Assembly (NCBI RefSeq): GCF_002286975.1
Contig: NZ_NSKB01000005.1
Coordinates: 372,001-436,000 of the forward strand
Origin: Halomonas salipaludis
GTDB lineage: Bacteria; Pseudomonadota; Gammaproteobacteria; Pseudomonadales; Halomonadaceae
Length of the DNA: 64,000 nucleotides
Direction: 5' to 3'
The notes beneath the pieces were generated by a model. The model searched no databases. It saw only the letters and a list, made by a program, of their open reading frames with translations, and had not been told where the DNA came from. Made by a program: the position numbers and the translations under genes. Positions 1-9,527 of the stretch are shown one piece after another (the first letter of the stretch is position 1; every line of letters begins with the position of its first letter).

Positions 1-1
1 C

Positions 2-715
2 GACAAGGTCACCTTCGACGACCGCCCGGTGACCCTGCGCGGCGCCGAGGAGACACCGCGACGGGTGATCATGTACAACAAGCCCGAGGGCGAGCTGTGC
101 ACGCGCAAGGACCCGGAAGGGCGGCGCACCGTATTCGAGCGCCTGCCGCGTCTCAAGGGCGAGCGCTGGATCGCCATCGGTCGTTTGGATATCAATACCA
201 GCGGCCTGTTGCTGTTCACCACCGACGGTGAGCTGGCCAACAAGCTGATGCACCCCTCCACCGAAGTGGAGCGCGAATATGCGGTACGGGTGATGGGCGA
301 GGTGCGCCGCGAGCAGGTGGTGGCAATGGTCGAGGGCGTGATGCTCGACGACGGCCCGGCGCGCTTCAGCGACGTCCAGGAGTTCGGTGGCGAGGGCATC
401 AACACCTGGTTCCACGTGGTGATCCTGGAGGGCCGCAACCGCGAGGTGCGCCGGCTATGGGAATCCCAGGGGCTCACCGTCAGCCGCCTCAAGCGGGTGC
501 GCTACGGCAATATCTTCCTCGACAAGCGTGCCAAAGCGGGCGAGTGGACCGAGCTGACCCAGGACGAGGTCGACGATCTCGCGACCCTGGCGGGGCTTGC
601 CAGCCGCAAGGTGCCGGAGTTGACGCCGGACGAGAAGAACCGCTGGAGCCGCGACAAGAACAAGCGGCGCCCGGTGCAGGCAATGCGCAAGCCGAAGGGT
701 ACGCGTAAGTCCTGA
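2..715 (+). CDS. rluB: 23S rRNA pseudouridine synthase RluB, 5' truncated by window edge
   Basis: The frame is already open at base 2, so the start and most of the N-terminal S4 RNA-binding domain lie outside the window. The protein belongs to the RsuA/RluB/RluE/RluF family, which isomerises one uridine in rRNA (U2605 of 23S rRNA for RluB). The family motif [12 protein letters not shown] is present; its Asp (codon at 188-190) is the catalytic residue. A second family block, NREVRRLW, lies around 437-460. The C-terminus is a Lys/Arg-rich tail, as is usual in RluB. Distinguishing RluB from RluE/RluF rests on this tail and on overall resemblance. It is followed by the tRNA-Lys promoter, so it ends its own transcription unit. 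Confidence 0.88.
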   Translation, partial: DKVTFDDRPVTLRGAEETPRRVIMYNKPEGELCTRKDPEGRRTVFERLPRLKGERWIAIGRLDINTSGLLLFTTDGELANKLMHPSTEVEREYAVRVMGEVRREQVVAMVEGVMLDDGPARFSDVQEFGGEGINTWFHVVILEGRNREVRRLWESQGLTVSRLKRVRYGNIFLDKRAKAGEWTELTQDEVDDLATLAGLASRKVPELTPDEKNRWSRDKNKRRPVQAMRKPKGTRKS

Positions 716-753
716 GACGGGAACGAAACGCTCGGGAGTTGGCACGAAAAGGC

Positions 754-782
754 TTGTCATCACCGGGCGCCATGGGTAATAT
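754..782 (+). promoter_or_regulatory. Sigma70-type promoter for the tRNA-Lys pair
   Basis: A TTGTCA -35 element (754-759) and a TAATAT -10 element (777-782) are separated by 17 bp. The predicted start would be near 789, giving a leader of about 50 nt before the first tRNA-Lys. No other gene start follows within range. Confidence 0.6.
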
Positions 783-838
783 GTGCGCCCTGTCGGGAGG
801 GGAAACATGACGTAGCCCCTGTCGCCAGATGGCGCGGC

Positions 839-914
839 GGGTCGTTAGCTCAGTTGGTAGAGCAGTTGGCTTTTAACCAATTGGTCGTAGGTTCGAATCC
901 TACACGACCCACCA
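839..914 (+). tRNA. tRNA-Lys (anticodon TTT), copy 1
   Basis: 76 nt cloverleaf. The acceptor stem GGGTCGT pairs with ACGACCC, the anticodon stem TTGG/CCAA carries the loop CTTTTAA with anticodon TTT, and the T arm contains GGTTCGAATCC. CCA is encoded at 912-914. Confidence 0.97.
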
Positions 915-952
915 TATCCGCCGCTGCGTAAGCGCCTGTTGCTTACGGTTGC

Positions 953-1028
953 GGGTCGTTAGCTCAGTTGGTAGAGCAGTTGGCTTTTAACCAATTGGTC
1001 GTAGGTTCGAATCCTACACGACCCACCA
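953..1028 (+). tRNA. tRNA-Lys (anticodon TTT), copy 2
   Basis: Identical in sequence to the tRNA-Lys at 839-914, with CCA encoded. The 38-bp spacer between the copies contains a 7-bp hairpin (CGTAAGC at 927-933 with GCTTACG at 941-947), which may matter for processing of a joint transcript. Confidence 0.97.
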
Positions 1029-1040
1029 GAATGTGTTCGA

Positions 1041-1074
1041 AACGCCCCGGCGCTCCAAGCGTCGGGGCGTTTTC
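1041..1074 (+). terminator. Rho-independent terminator of the tRNA-Lys operon
   Basis: Strong GC stem AACGCCCCGGCGC / GCGTCGGGGCGTT with one G-T wobble and a 5-nt loop, running into TTTTCGTTT. Confidence 0.85.
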
Positions 1075-1263
1075 GTTTGTGGACACTTTTGTGCACCTTG
1101 GGGGAGCAATTCGGCGGCGTTGTGGTCTAGAATAGGGCAAGACAGACGCGGCGGGAGACGCCGAGGAATACTGTCTTCTGGCGTGTGCCGCCGGGCAGAG
1201 AGTCCGTCACGGTACACCTGGTACATGCAGGGGGAGCCCCTGCCAGTCACAGTGGTAGACACG

Positions 1264-2292
1264 ATGACGATCATGACTTCCCGCGCCGAGGTGCAAGAGC
1301 ACCTGGCCCGCGCCTACTGCCCGACGCGGATTCCCGCCGAGGATGAAGCGCGCGTCGATGAAATCAAGCGACTGCTGAAGGCGCATAACGCCGTGCTGGT
1401 CGCTCACTATTACACCGATGATGCCATCCAGCAGCTCGCCGAAGAGACCGGCGGCTGCGTGGCTGACTCCTTGGAGATGGCCCGCTTCGGCGCCCGCCAC
1501 GAGGCCGAGACCCTGGTGGTGGCCGGGGTGCGCTTCATGGGCGAGACGGCCAAGATCCTGTCGCCGGAAAAACGCGTATTGATGCCGACCCTGGAGGCGA
1601 CCTGCTCGCTGGATATCGGCTGCCCGGCCGATGAGTTCGCGGCCTTCTGCGACCAGCATCCGGAGCGCACCGTGGTGGTCTATGCCAATACTTCGGCGGC
1701 GGTCAAGGCACGCGCCGACTGGGTGGTGACCTCGTCCATCGCGGTGGACGTGATCGAGCACCTCCAGGCTCGCGGCGAAAAGATCCTGTGGGCACCGGAC
1801 AAACACCTGGGCAGCTATATCCAGAAGCAGACCGGCGCCGACATGCTGCTGTGGGACGGCGCCTGCATCGTCCACGAGGAGTTCAAGGCCAAGGGCATCC
1901 AGGACCTCAAGGCGCTGTATCCTGACGCCGCGGTGCTGGTGCACCCCGAGTCCCCTGAGCCGGTGGTGGGCCTGGCCGACGTGGCTGGCTCCACCTCGCA
2001 GCTGATCAAGGCGGCCAAGGAGCTGCCCCAGGACAAGCTGATCGTCGCCACCGACCGCGGCATCTTCTTCAAGATGCAGCAGGCAGTGCCCGGCAAGACG
2101 CTGTTCGAAGCGCCCACCGCCGGCAACGGCGCGACCTGCAAGAGCTGTGCACACTGCCCGTGGATGGCGATGAACGCACTGGACAACCTGGCCGGCGCGC
2201 TGCGCCACGGCAGCGGCGAGATATTCGTCGACGACGCGCTGCGCTTAGCGGCCCTCAAGCCGCTGGAGCGGATGCTCAACTTCCAGCGCTAG
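1264..2292 (+). CDS. nadA: Quinolinate synthase NadA
   Basis: Condenses iminoaspartate with dihydroxyacetone phosphate to quinolinate in de novo NAD synthesis, using an oxygen-sensitive 4Fe-4S cluster. The three cluster cysteines of the family are visible at about residues 114 (ATCSLDIGC), 201 (GACIVHEE) and 298 ([10 protein letters not shown]). The blocks [20 protein letters not shown] and [11 protein letters not shown] are typical of the long proteobacterial type. Length is 342 residues against about 347 in E. coli. The open frame extends upstream to 1033, but that stretch includes the tRNA terminator and is not NadA-like. ATG codons at 1225 and 1273 are alternative starts. nadC, the next enzyme of the pathway, lies 18 kb away on the other strand. 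Confidence 0.96.
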   Translation: MTIMTSRAEVQEHLARAYCPTRIPAEDEARVDEIKRLLKAHNAVLVAHYYTDDAIQQLAEETGGCVADSLEMARFGARHEAETLVVAGVRFMGETAKILSPEKRVLMPTLEATCSLDIGCPADEFAAFCDQHPERTVVVYANTSAAVKARADWVVTSSIAVDVIEHLQARGEKILWAPDKHLGSYIQKQTGADMLLWDGACIVHEEFKAKGIQDLKALYPDAAVLVHPESPEPVVGLADVAGSTSQLIKAAKELPQDKLIVATDRGIFFKMQQAVPGKTLFEAPTAGNGATCKSCAHCPWMAMNALDNLAGALRHGSGEIFVDDALRLAALKPLERMLNFQR

Positions 2293-2337
2293 GCTTCGCC
2301 TAGCGCTGGAGCTGGAAGAGCGCCCGCTTCGCGGGCT
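2282..2337 (+). terminator. Tandem hairpins at the nadA 3' end, first one overlapping the stop codon
   Basis: A perfect 13-bp inverted repeat, TCCAGCGCTAGGC-ttc-GCCTAGCGCTGGA (2282-2310), includes the nadA stop codon. It is followed by a smaller hairpin GCCCGC-ttc-GCGGGC (2322-2336). There is no clear T tract, so termination is inferred from stem strength and position before the convergent bepA. Confidence 0.5.
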
Positions 2338-2407
2338 TGAGCTTGAAGCTGGAAGAAAACCCCCTGATTCGAGGGTGGGTGGAGGCAGGCTGTTTTTCAG
2401 CTTTCTG

Positions 2408-3859
2408 TCAGAACTTCTCCAGCGCCTCGCGGTACTCCATGAATGCCTCGCGGCGTTGCTCGATACGGCTCTCCAGGCTGGCGTCGCCGGCCTGGCGGGC
2501 GCTGTCGCGGGCGACCAGCAACTGGCGGATGGCGCTGTCTATGCGCCCGGTGAGCTGCAGGTGCTCGGCGCGCGCGAGGTGGCCCCAGCCGTCGCGTCCG
2601 CTGCGCCCGGCCGCCTCGGCCAGCAGCGCAAACACCTGCGGATCCTCCTGGCGGCGCTCGCTGAGATCGCGCAGCACCCGATAGGCTTCGTCCGGGTCAC
2701 GTTGCAGCAGCGCTTCGCCGAGCACGCGGCTGGCCGGCGCGTAGTCGGGCATCAGCCGCAGCACCCGGCGGCTGCGCTCGATGGCGGCAGCGTAGTCGCC
2801 GGCGTCGTAGGCTACCTCGGCGGCGGTGACCGGCAGCATCGGCAGATCCGGCAGTTCATTGGCGAGGGCATCGAGGGTCTCGAGGGCTGCGCCATGATGG
2901 CCGCGCTCGGCGGCGATCAACGCCTCCAGATAGCGCCTGACCTGTGGCTCGGGATCGCTCTGGGCGAGGCGGGCTCCGGCCTGACCGAGGTTGTCGCGGT
3001 TGACCGAGACCAGCGCCCGGGCACGCACCAGGTCGTAGCGTGGGCCAGCCTCGCGACGCTCACGGGCGCTAAGCTGGCTGGCGCGAGCCTCGGTATCGGT
3101 AATCCGCGACTCGGTGACCGGGTGGGTGAGCAGAAACTCCGGCGGGTTGCCGCCCTGCAGCGAGGCCATGCGCTGCATCGAGCGGAACATGCGCACCATC
3201 GCCTGCGGGTCGTAGCCGGCCCGCGCCATGGCTTGCAGGCCGATGCGGTCGGCCTCCTGCTCGAAGCGCCGCGAATAGGCCAGTTGGTCCTGGATGAAGG
3301 CGGCCTGGGAGCCCATCGCCACGCCGATGCCGGCGTCGCCACCGCCACCGGCGGCGATCAGCATGCCGGCCAGCATCGCCGCCATGGCTGGCACCTGGGT
3401 CTGCTCGGCGCGGGACACCTGACGCGCATAGTGGCGCTGGGAGAGGTGGCCGAGTTCGTGGGCGACCACCGAAGCGAAGGCATCTTCCTCTTCGGCGAAG
3501 GCGAACAGCCCGGAGTTGACACCGATAACCCCGCCGGGCACGGCGAAGGCGTTGAGCAGGCGACTGTCGACCAGGGTCACCGTGGTACGGTTGTCGGCGA
3601 GGTCGCTGTGCGGCAGCAGGCGCGAGATCACCGACTCGACGTAATCCTGGGTGATGGGGTCCTGCCAGGCCGGCGCGCGGGCCCGAAACTGGCGCAGCCA
3701 GGCGCGCCCCAGGCGGTACTCTTCGGCACCAGCGGCGCCGGCCCCGCCGCTGCCGAGTTGTGGCAGGCCGTAGTCATCGACGGCGGTGGCGGGGCTCGGC
3801 AGCAGGCTGGCCAGTACCAGGCCAGCGACGGCAAGACAGGGCTTCAAGGCGTGCAACAT
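2408..3859 (-). CDS. bepA: Periplasmic M48-family metalloprotease/chaperone BepA
   Basis: BepA (YfgC) maintains outer-membrane assembly by helping LptD mature and degrading stalled substrates. An N-terminal signal peptide ends at about PSPATA-VDD. The zinc site is HELGH (about H134/E135/H138) with the third ligand in the EQEAD block about 65 residues later. The C-terminal half is alpha-helical and TPR-like, with repeated YDAGDYAAAIERSRR-type units. The frame opens at 3874, but the ATG at 3859 has a GAGG Shine-Dalgarno at ideal spacing and gives a standard signal peptide, so it is chosen. It is divergent from tusA-perM; bepA and perM (yfgO) are also neighbours in E. coli, which supports the call. 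Confidence 0.9.
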   Translation of the reverse strand: MLHALKPCLAVAGLVLASLLPSPATAVDDYGLPQLGSGGAGAAGAEEYRLGRAWLRQFRARAPAWQDPITQDYVESVISRLLPHSDLADNRTTVTLVDSRLLNAFAVPGGVIGVNSGLFAFAEEEDAFASVVAHELGHLSQRHYARQVSRAEQTQVPAMAAMLAGMLIAAGGGGDAGIGVAMGSQAAFIQDQLAYSRRFEQEADRIGLQAMARAGYDPQAMVRMFRSMQRMASLQGGNPPEFLLTHPVTESRITDTEARASQLSARERREAGPRYDLVRARALVSVNRDNLGQAGARLAQSDPEPQVRRYLEALIAAERGHHGAALETLDALANELPDLPMLPVTAAEVAYDAGDYAAAIERSRRVLRLMPDYAPASRVLGEALLQRDPDEAYRVLRDLSERRQEDPQVFALLAEAAGRSGRDGWGHLARAEHLQLTGRIDSAIRQLLVARDSARQAGDASLESRIEQRREAFMEYREALEKF

Positions 3860-3967
3860 GACCATCCTCGACATAGGGGGCGAGCGCAGTGCTGCTCATC
3901 CGACATTGATTCGCCAGGCAAAGTGCCTTTAAATCTCAGTGACTTCAGTCATTTTTCGGGAGATCGC

Positions 3968-4219
3968 ATGGCCCTGCAACCAGATAATCAGCTCGACGCC
4001 CGTGGCCTGCCATGTCCCCTGCCGCTGCTCAAGGCCAAGCAGGCGCTGTCGCGCCTGGCACCGGGCCAGCTGCTCGAGGTCCAGGCCACCGATGCTGGCT
4101 CCTGGCAGGACTTCGAGACCTTCGCCAGTCATAGCGACCATGAGCTGGTGGCCCGCGAGACCCGCGACGAGGTCTACGTCTACTGGATTCGCAAAGGATC
4201 GGGAGCCGCGTCGGCATGA
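3968..4219 (+). CDS. tusA: TusA/SirA-family sulfurtransferase
   Basis: An 83-residue protein with the family signature LDARGLPCPLPLLKAKQAL; the Cys in the CPxP motif is the persulfide-carrying residue. TusA-like proteins relay sulfur for 2-thiouridine synthesis in tRNA and for molybdenum cofactor or Fe-S chemistry. The ATG at 3968 follows GGGAG at good spacing; the frame stays open far upstream, but antisense to bepA. The stop overlaps the perM start by ATGA, so the two are translationally coupled. Some genomes carry several tusA paralogues, so the exact acceptor pathway is uncertain. Confidence 0.85.
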   Translation: MALQPDNQLDARGLPCPLPLLKAKQALSRLAPGQLLEVQATDAGSWQDFETFASHSDHELVARETRDEVYVYWIRKGSGAASA

Positions 4220-5316
4220 CCATGCGTGCGCTGTTCAAGAGCTGGGTCGAGCGCTACTTCTCCGACGAGGAGGCGGTGGTCCTGCTGATCGTGCTGGTGC
4301 TCGGCTTTGCCGTGGTGATCTGGCTGGGCCGCATGCTGGCACCGTTCTTGACCGCGCTGGTGATCGCCTTTCTGCTGCAGGGGGCGGTCAATGCCCTGAC
4401 TCGCCGCCGTGTGCCCCATCTGCTGGCGGTGTCGGTGGTGTTCCTGGGCTTCATTGGCCTGCTGCTGGCGATCGCCTTTATCCTGCTGCCGCTGATCTGG
4501 AACCAGCTGGTGGGGCTGGTGCAGGAGACGCCGCGTATGTTTGCCGCCGGCCAGCAACTGCTCGACAACCTCCAGGAGCGCTACCCGCAGCTGGTCACCC
4601 CCGATCAGATCCAGAACTGGATCGGTGTGGCCGGGCGCGAGATGACTCAGGTCGGCCAGCGTGCGCTGACCCTCTCCCTGGCCTCGCTGGGCAATGTGCT
4701 GTCGCTGATCATCTACCTGGTGCTGGTGCCGATCCTGGTGTTCTTCATGCTCAAGGACAAGGATCGCCTGGTCGGCTTCACGCTGTCGCTACTGCCGCAG
4801 AAGCGTTCGCTGATGACGCGCATCTGGAACGAGATGGACGACCAGATCGCCAACTACGTGCGTGGCAAGTTCATCGAGATCATCATCGTCGGCAGCGTGG
4901 CCTTCATGACCTTCGCCTACTTCGGGCTGCCCTATTCGGCGCTGCTGGCGGTACTGGTGGGGCTCTCGGTGCTGGTGCCCTACATCGGCGCGGCGGTGGC
5001 TACGCTGCCGGTAGCGGCGGTGGCCGGCTTCCATTTCGGGATGAGCGACCAGTTCGTCTACGTGCTGATCGCCTACGGCATCATCCAGGCGCTGGACGGC
5101 AATGTGCTGGTGCCGATCCTGTTTTCCGAGGCGGTCAATCTGCACCCGGTGTCGATCATCGTCGCAGTGCTGTTCTTCGGCGGAGTGTGGGGCTTCTGGG
5201 GAATCTTCTTCGCGATTCCGCTGGCGACGCTGCTCAAGGCGCTGGTGGTGGCTTGGCCGCGGGGGCTCGATAGCCGCGAGCACCACGTGGCGGTAGAGTC
5301 GCTCTCCGAGGAGTAG
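4216..5316 (+). CDS. perM: AI-2E family transporter / PerM-like permease
   Basis: A 366-residue inner-membrane protein of the AI-2E transporter family (PF01594). The hydrophobic pattern shows two N-terminal membrane segments (about residues 22-60), a further pair (about 70-100), a soluble central section and a C-terminal membrane bundle with the conserved PYIGAAVATLPVA and ALDGNVLVPILFSE blocks. The transported substrate is not established for the PerM branch; members have been linked to autoinducer export or Na+/H+ exchange. It overlaps the upstream tusA-like gene by 4 nt and is followed by a GC-rich hairpin. Confidence 0.85.
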   Translation: MTMRALFKSWVERYFSDEEAVVLLIVLVLGFAVVIWLGRMLAPFLTALVIAFLLQGAVNALTRRRVPHLLAVSVVFLGFIGLLLAIAFILLPLIWNQLVGLVQETPRMFAAGQQLLDNLQERYPQLVTPDQIQNWIGVAGREMTQVGQRALTLSLASLGNVLSLIIYLVLVPILVFFMLKDKDRLVGFTLSLLPQKRSLMTRIWNEMDDQIANYVRGKFIEIIIVGSVAFMTFAYFGLPYSALLAVLVGLSVLVPYIGAAVATLPVAAVAGFHFGMSDQFVYVLIAYGIIQALDGNVLVPILFSEAVNLHPVSIIVAVLFFGGVWGFWGIFFAIPLATLLKALVVAWPRGLDSREHHVAVESLSEE

Positions 5317-5351
5317 GCCCCGCCGCGGCGGGGCCGGCCGGCTCAGCCGGC
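5317..5351. terminator. Hairpins between convergent perM and bcp
   Basis: GGCCCCGC-cgcg-GCGGGGCC (5317-5336) is a perfect stem directly after the perM stop. A second small stem, GCCGGC-tca-GCCGGC (5337-5351), overlaps the bcp stop codon. No T tract is visible on either strand. Confidence 0.45.
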
Positions 5352-5816
5352 GTGCAGCGCCTGGGCCGCCGCGAGCACCTCCTCGACGTGGCCCTTGACC
5401 TTGACCCCGCGCCACTCCCGGGCGAGTTTGCCGTCGGTATCGATCAGGAAGGTGCTGCGCTCGACGCCGAGATGCTCCTTGCCATACATCTTCTTGAGTT
5501 TGATGACGTCGAACAGCTGGCACACCGCCTCGTCCTTGTCGGAGATCAGCGCGAAGTTGAAGCCCTGCTTGGCCTTGAAGTTCTCCTGGGCGCGCAGGCC
5601 GTCGCGCGAGACGCCGATGATCACGGTGTTGGCGGCGTCGAAGGCCGCCTTGTGGTCGCGGAAGTCGCCGCCCTCGGTGGTGCAGCCCGGAGTGCTGGCC
5701 TTGGGGTAGAAGTAGATTACCACCTGCTGGCCCTGCAGCTCGGACAGGGTGATGGTGGTGTCGCCGGTGGCGGCGGCGGTGAAGTCGGGCACGGGCTGGC
5801 CGGGGCTGACGCTCAT
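5343..5816 (-). CDS. bcp: Thioredoxin-dependent peroxiredoxin Bcp/PrxQ
   Basis: A 157-residue thiol peroxidase reducing hydrogen peroxide and organic hydroperoxides. The peroxidatic cysteine is Cys45 in the block YFYPKASTPGCTTEGGDFRD. In E. coli-type Bcp the resolving cysteine sits five residues later (Cys50); here that position is Gly50, so this looks like a one-Cys form or one using another thiol (a Cys lies in the AVCQLF block). The rest of the fold, including VERSTFLID and the C-terminal helix, is standard. It is divergent from dapA, with 215 bp between the starts. Confidence 0.93.
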   Translation of the reverse strand: MSVSPGQPVPDFTAAATGDTTITLSELQGQQVVIYFYPKASTPGCTTEGGDFRDHKAAFDAANTVIIGVSRDGLRAQENFKAKQGFNFALISDKDEAVCQLFDVIKLKKMYGKEHLGVERSTFLIDTDGKLAREWRGVKVKGHVEEVLAAAQALHAG

Positions 5817-6031
5817 GGGAGGCTCCTCTAGGCTGAGTGAAACGATGCGCTACGATTACACGCAACCCGCCGCGCGCTGTAAAGCGCCGCGTCGGCAATC
5901 GTCACTGACTCGCATCGGGTTCTGTACAGACTTTCGCCGCCTGAGTACCATCTAGCCCCTGGATGCCTGTCCCCGAGGATTTCCGATCGGGAGAAGCGCT
6001 GGCAGGCCACGGTTTTCGAGAGGAACAGAGC

Positions 6032-6916
6032 ATGATCACAGGCAGTATGGTTGCCCTGGCGACGCCAATGAAGGTGAGCGGCGAGATCGATTGGCCGGCG
6101 CTGCGCCGCCTGGTCAACTTCCACCTGGAGAACGGCACCGACGCCATCGTCGCCGCCGGCACTACCGGCGAGCCGACCACCATGTCCTTCGCCGAGCACT
6201 TCGACGTGATCCGCACGGTGGTGGAAGAGGTGGCGGGGCGGATTCCGGTGATTGCCGGGACCGGTGCCAATGCCACGTCGGAGGCGGTGGAGCTGGCGCG
6301 CTACGCCAAGGAAGTCGGCGCCGACTACTGCCTGTCGGTATGCCCCTACTATAACAAGCCGACCCAGGAAGGCTTGTACCAGCACTTCAAGGCGGTGGCC
6401 GAAGGCGCCAACCTACCGGTGATTCTCTATAACGTGCCGGGGCGCACCTGCTCGGATCTCTACAATGAGACCGTGCTGCGCCTGGCCGAGATCGACAATA
6501 TCATCGGCCTCAAGGATGCCACCGGTAACCTGGAGCGCGCCGAGGACCTGATCGGCCGCCTCGAGGGCAGCGACTTCAAGCTCTACTCCGGCGACGACGC
6601 CACCGCCTGCGACTTCATGCTGATGGGCGGCCATGGCGATATCTCGGTGACCGCCAACGTCGCCCCCAAGGCGATGCACGAGCTGTGCGTCGCGGCGGTG
6701 GCCGGTGATACCGAGACCGCGCACTCGATCAACACCCGGCTGATGCCACTGCACACCAATCTGGGCATCGAGTCCAACCCGATCCCGGTCAAGTGGGCGC
6801 TGAACCGCATGGGCTATGCCGAGGCCGGCATTCGCCTGCCGATGACCTGGCTGTCCGAGAAATATCACTCCACGGTCAGCGAAGCGCTGCAGCTGGCCGG
6901 CGTCATCGACGACTGA
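6032..6916 (+). CDS. dapA: 4-hydroxy-tetrahydrodipicolinate synthase
   Basis: Condenses pyruvate with aspartate semialdehyde, the first committed step of lysine and diaminopimelate synthesis. The Schiff-base lysine is K161 in GLKDATGN. The catalytic tyrosines are Y107 ([11 protein letters not shown]) and Y133 (LYNVPGRT), with R138 for substrate binding; all match the family numbering. Length is 294 residues against 292 in E. coli. The ATG at 6032 follows GAGGAACAG; the frame extends upstream to 5963 without similarity. bamC follows after 47 bp, the same dapA-bamC order as in E. coli. Confidence 0.96.
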   Translation: MITGSMVALATPMKVSGEIDWPALRRLVNFHLENGTDAIVAAGTTGEPTTMSFAEHFDVIRTVVEEVAGRIPVIAGTGANATSEAVELARYAKEVGADYCLSVCPYYNKPTQEGLYQHFKAVAEGANLPVILYNVPGRTCSDLYNETVLRLAEIDNIIGLKDATGNLERAEDLIGRLEGSDFKLYSGDDATACDFMLMGGHGDISVTANVAPKAMHELCVAAVAGDTETAHSINTRLMPLHTNLGIESNPIPVKWALNRMGYAEAGIRLPMTWLSEKYHSTVSEALQLAGVIDD

Positions 6917-6963
6917 ACGGCGTACCGCTGACAGCTCCCGTGGACTCTCAACAAGGTGGATGC

Positions 6964-7929
6964 ATGAACCCTGCGCTGAAATGGATGCCGCTCGTCGTAT
7001 CGATCGCTCTGGTGACCGCCGGCTGCGCCCGCGATGGCTATTTTCACGACCGCAATATCGACTACGCCGAGGCGCAGCAGGGCCGGCCGCTGGTGCTGCC
7101 CGAGACCCGCGACCAGAGCCGCTATCGCGATATCATGCCGGTGCCCGAGGCGCGCGGCGAGTTCGTCGCCAGCGACGGCCGCTTCCGCGCGCCGCGCCCC
7201 GATGCGGTGGCCCGGGGCGGCCAGCGCGACTTCGTCGAGCGCCGTGAATCGGGTGGCGACCGCTGGCTGCTGGTCAACGCCGATGCCGGAGATGTGTGGC
7301 CGCGGATCGAGGATTTCAGCCGCCGCCAGGGCCTCAGCGTGACCGACAGCAGCCCCCAGCGCGGCGTGTTGGCCACCAGTGAGGCGACCTTTACCCTGCA
7401 GCCGGGGGTACGCAGCGGCGCCACCGAGGTGCGCTGCGAGCAGGGCGGTGCCGTGCACACCCAGTGTCTCGACGCCCTCAACGACTTCCTGACCGCCGAG
7501 AGCCGCACCGCCAGTGCCTCGGCGCTGGCGACCCAGCGTGCACAGCAGCAGCAGGAGACCGTGCGCCTGGAACGCAGCGACGATAGCTGGCAGCTGCTGC
7601 TGGCCGCCGAGATGGAGCGCGCCTGGGCCGAGATGGAGTATCAGCTGTCGCGCAACTTCACCCAGGAGAACCGCGAGCTGCTGCTCGAGAGCGATGAGGC
7701 CAACCGCGACTTCCTGCTCGAGTACATGACCGCCAGCGAGCGCAACCGCGGGGTGTTCTCCATCGTGTTCAGTCCCGATGTGCGCCAGACCGCCCAGTGG
7801 CTGCGCCTGAGCCTGGAGCAAGCGCCTGGCGGCGAGACCCGCGTGCAGGTGATCAACGAGAGCGACAAGGACCTCACCGCCGACGATACCCGCGAGTTGC
7901 TCGACCGCGTCGCCGCCCTGCTGCGTTGA
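6964..7929 (+). CDS. bamC: Outer membrane assembly lipoprotein BamC
   Basis: A non-essential lipoprotein of the BAM complex that inserts beta-barrel proteins into the outer membrane. The N-terminus is a lipoprotein signal with lipobox VTAGC (lipidated Cys about residue 20). An unstructured stretch follows (the part that contacts BamD in E. coli), then two helix-grip domains (about residues 95-175 and 205-320). Length 321 against 344 in E. coli. The start at 6964 has an AAGGTGG ribosome site; the longer open frame to 6793 overlaps dapA and is rejected. The dapA-bamC-(MBL)-purC order is common in gammaproteobacteria. Confidence 0.88.
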   Translation: MNPALKWMPLVVSIALVTAGCARDGYFHDRNIDYAEAQQGRPLVLPETRDQSRYRDIMPVPEARGEFVASDGRFRAPRPDAVARGGQRDFVERRESGGDRWLLVNADAGDVWPRIEDFSRRQGLSVTDSSPQRGVLATSEATFTLQPGVRSGATEVRCEQGGAVHTQCLDALNDFLTAESRTASASALATQRAQQQQETVRLERSDDSWQLLLAAEMERAWAEMEYQLSRNFTQENRELLLESDEANRDFLLEYMTASERNRGVFSIVFSPDVRQTAQWLRLSLEQAPGGETRVQVINESDKDLTADDTRELLDRVAALLR

Positions 7930-7960
7930 TGGCCGGGCTAGACGAGAGGAGGCCAACGCC

Positions 7961-8734
7961 GTGACGTCAGCACTGCGCTTTGCCTCGCTGGGCAGTGGCA
8001 GCAAGGGGAACGCCACCCTGGTGTGTGACGGTGAGACCCGGGTGCTGGTCGACTGCGGTTTCGGCATGCGCGAAGCCGAGAAGCGCCTGGCGCGCTTCGA
8101 CCTGCACCCCGCGCAGCTCGATGCGATCCTGGTCAGTCACGAGCATGGCGACCATGTGCGTGGGGTCGGCGCGCTGGCGCGCCGTTATCGGCTGCCGGTC
8201 TATCTGACGCCGGGTACCATGCGCAGTGGCCGGCTCGGCACGCTACCCCACCACCACTGGGTCACGCCACAGCAGCGCTTCGTCATCAACGGCCTGGAGA
8301 TCGATCCGGTCACGGTGCCCCACGATGCCTGCGAGCCGGTGCAGTTCCGCTTCCATGCCCATGGCCGCAGCCTCGGCGTGCTGACCGACCTGGGCCATCC
8401 CAGCGCCCACGTCGCCGAGGCCTTCCACGGTTGCGACGCGCTGGTCCTGGAGTGCAACCACGACGTGCAGATGCTCGCCGAGGGGCCCTATCCGGCGAGC
8501 CTAAAGCGTCGCGTCGGCGGCGACTGGGGGCACCTGGCCAACGTCCAGGCCGCGGCGCTGCTGCCGCGCCTGGGGCTCGACCGGCTGCAGCGCATCGTCT
8601 GCTCGCACCTGTCGGAACACAACAACTGCCCCGAGCGCGTGCTGGATACCCTGACGCCGCTGCTCGACGGCGACGATTCGCGGCTCTCGGTGGCCGCCCA
8701 GGATCACGGCCTGGCCTGGCAGCGCATCGCCTGA
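7961..8734 (+). CDS. MBL-fold metallo-hydrolase, YycJ/WalJ-like
   Basis: A 257-residue metallo-beta-lactamase-fold protein. The metal motif [10 protein letters not shown] (HxHxDH), the VPHDACEP block, the later Asp in VLTDLGH and a C-terminal SHLSEHN histidine supply the usual di-zinc ligands. The N-terminus [15 protein letters not shown] is characteristic of the WalJ/YycJ group, for which nuclease-like roles have been suggested; the substrate is unknown here. It begins with GTG at 7961 behind a perfect AGGAGG. It lies 31 bp after bamC and 43 bp before purC, so it is probably co-transcribed with dapA-bamC-purC. Confidence 0.85.
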   Translation: MTSALRFASLGSGSKGNATLVCDGETRVLVDCGFGMREAEKRLARFDLHPAQLDAILVSHEHGDHVRGVGALARRYRLPVYLTPGTMRSGRLGTLPHHHWVTPQQRFVINGLEIDPVTVPHDACEPVQFRFHAHGRSLGVLTDLGHPSAHVAEAFHGCDALVLECNHDVQMLAEGPYPASLKRRVGGDWGHLANVQAAALLPRLGLDRLQRIVCSHLSEHNNCPERVLDTLTPLLDGDDSRLSVAAQDHGLAWQRIA

Positions 8735-8777
8735 TCGGCCGCTCGACTCAACAGTGATTTTTTGCGGAGACCGCCCC

Positions 8778-9491
8778 ATGGAAAAGCGTCAACAGCTCTA
8801 CGCCGGCAAGGCCAAGTCGGTCTACCATACCGACGATCCCGAGCGCATGATCCTGCACTTCCGCGACGACACCAGCGCCTTCGATGGCGAGCGCATGGAG
8901 TCGCTGGCGCGCAAGGGCATGGTCAACAACAAGTTCAACGCCTTTATCATGCAGACCCTCGAGGCGGCGGGCATTCCCACTCACTTCGACGGCCTGTTCT
9001 CGGACACCGAGTGCGTGGTCAAGAAGCTCGAGATGATCCCGGTGGAGTGCGTGGTGCGCAATATCGCTGCCGGCAGCCTGGTGCGGCGCCTGGGGGTCGA
9101 GGAGGGCATCGCGCTGAACCCGCCGACTTTCGAGCTGTTCCTCAAGAACGATGCCCAGCACGACCCGATGATCAACGAGTCGCTGGCCGAGAGCTTCGGC
9201 TGGGCGACGCCCGAGCAGCTCGCCGAGATGAAGGCGCTGACCTTCAAGGTCAACGATGTGCTCAAGGCGCTGTTCGCCGACGGCGGCCTGCTGCTGGTCG
9301 ACTACAAGCTGGAGTTCGGGCTGTTCCACGGCCAGATCGTGCTCGGCGACGAGTTTTCCCCGGACGGCTGCCGGCTGTGGGACGCCGAGACCCGCGAGAA
9401 GCTCGACAAGGACCGCTTCCGCCAGGGCCTGGGCGGCGTGATCGAGGCCTACGAGGAAGTGGGCCGGCGCATCGGTGTCGACTTCGGCTGA
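8778..9491 (+). CDS. purC: Phosphoribosylaminoimidazole-succinocarboxamide synthase PurC
   Basis: The ATP-dependent SAICAR synthase of purine biosynthesis. It begins [16 protein letters not shown], as in E. coli PurC. Family blocks are [26 protein letters not shown] and LVDYKLEFG. Length 237 residues matches E. coli exactly. The ATG at 8778 is preceded by GCGGAGA; an upstream in-frame start at 8754 would add eight unrelated residues. It is the last gene before a strong hairpin and the start of the accessory cluster. Confidence 0.96.
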   Translation: MEKRQQLYAGKAKSVYHTDDPERMILHFRDDTSAFDGERMESLARKGMVNNKFNAFIMQTLEAAGIPTHFDGLFSDTECVVKKLEMIPVECVVRNIAAGSLVRRLGVEEGIALNPPTFELFLKNDAQHDPMINESLAESFGWATPEQLAEMKALTFKVNDVLKALFADGGLLLVDYKLEFGLFHGQIVLGDEFSPDGCRLWDAETREKLDKDRFRQGLGGVIEAYEEVGRRIGVDFG

Positions 9492-9527
9492 GTCACTGCT
9501 GACGAAGGACTCAAGTGTCACGACTGG

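Noticed and set aside
1033-1263. N-terminal extension of NadA
   Set aside because: The extra 77 codons cover the tRNA terminator hairpin and have no resemblance to the quinolinate synthase family.
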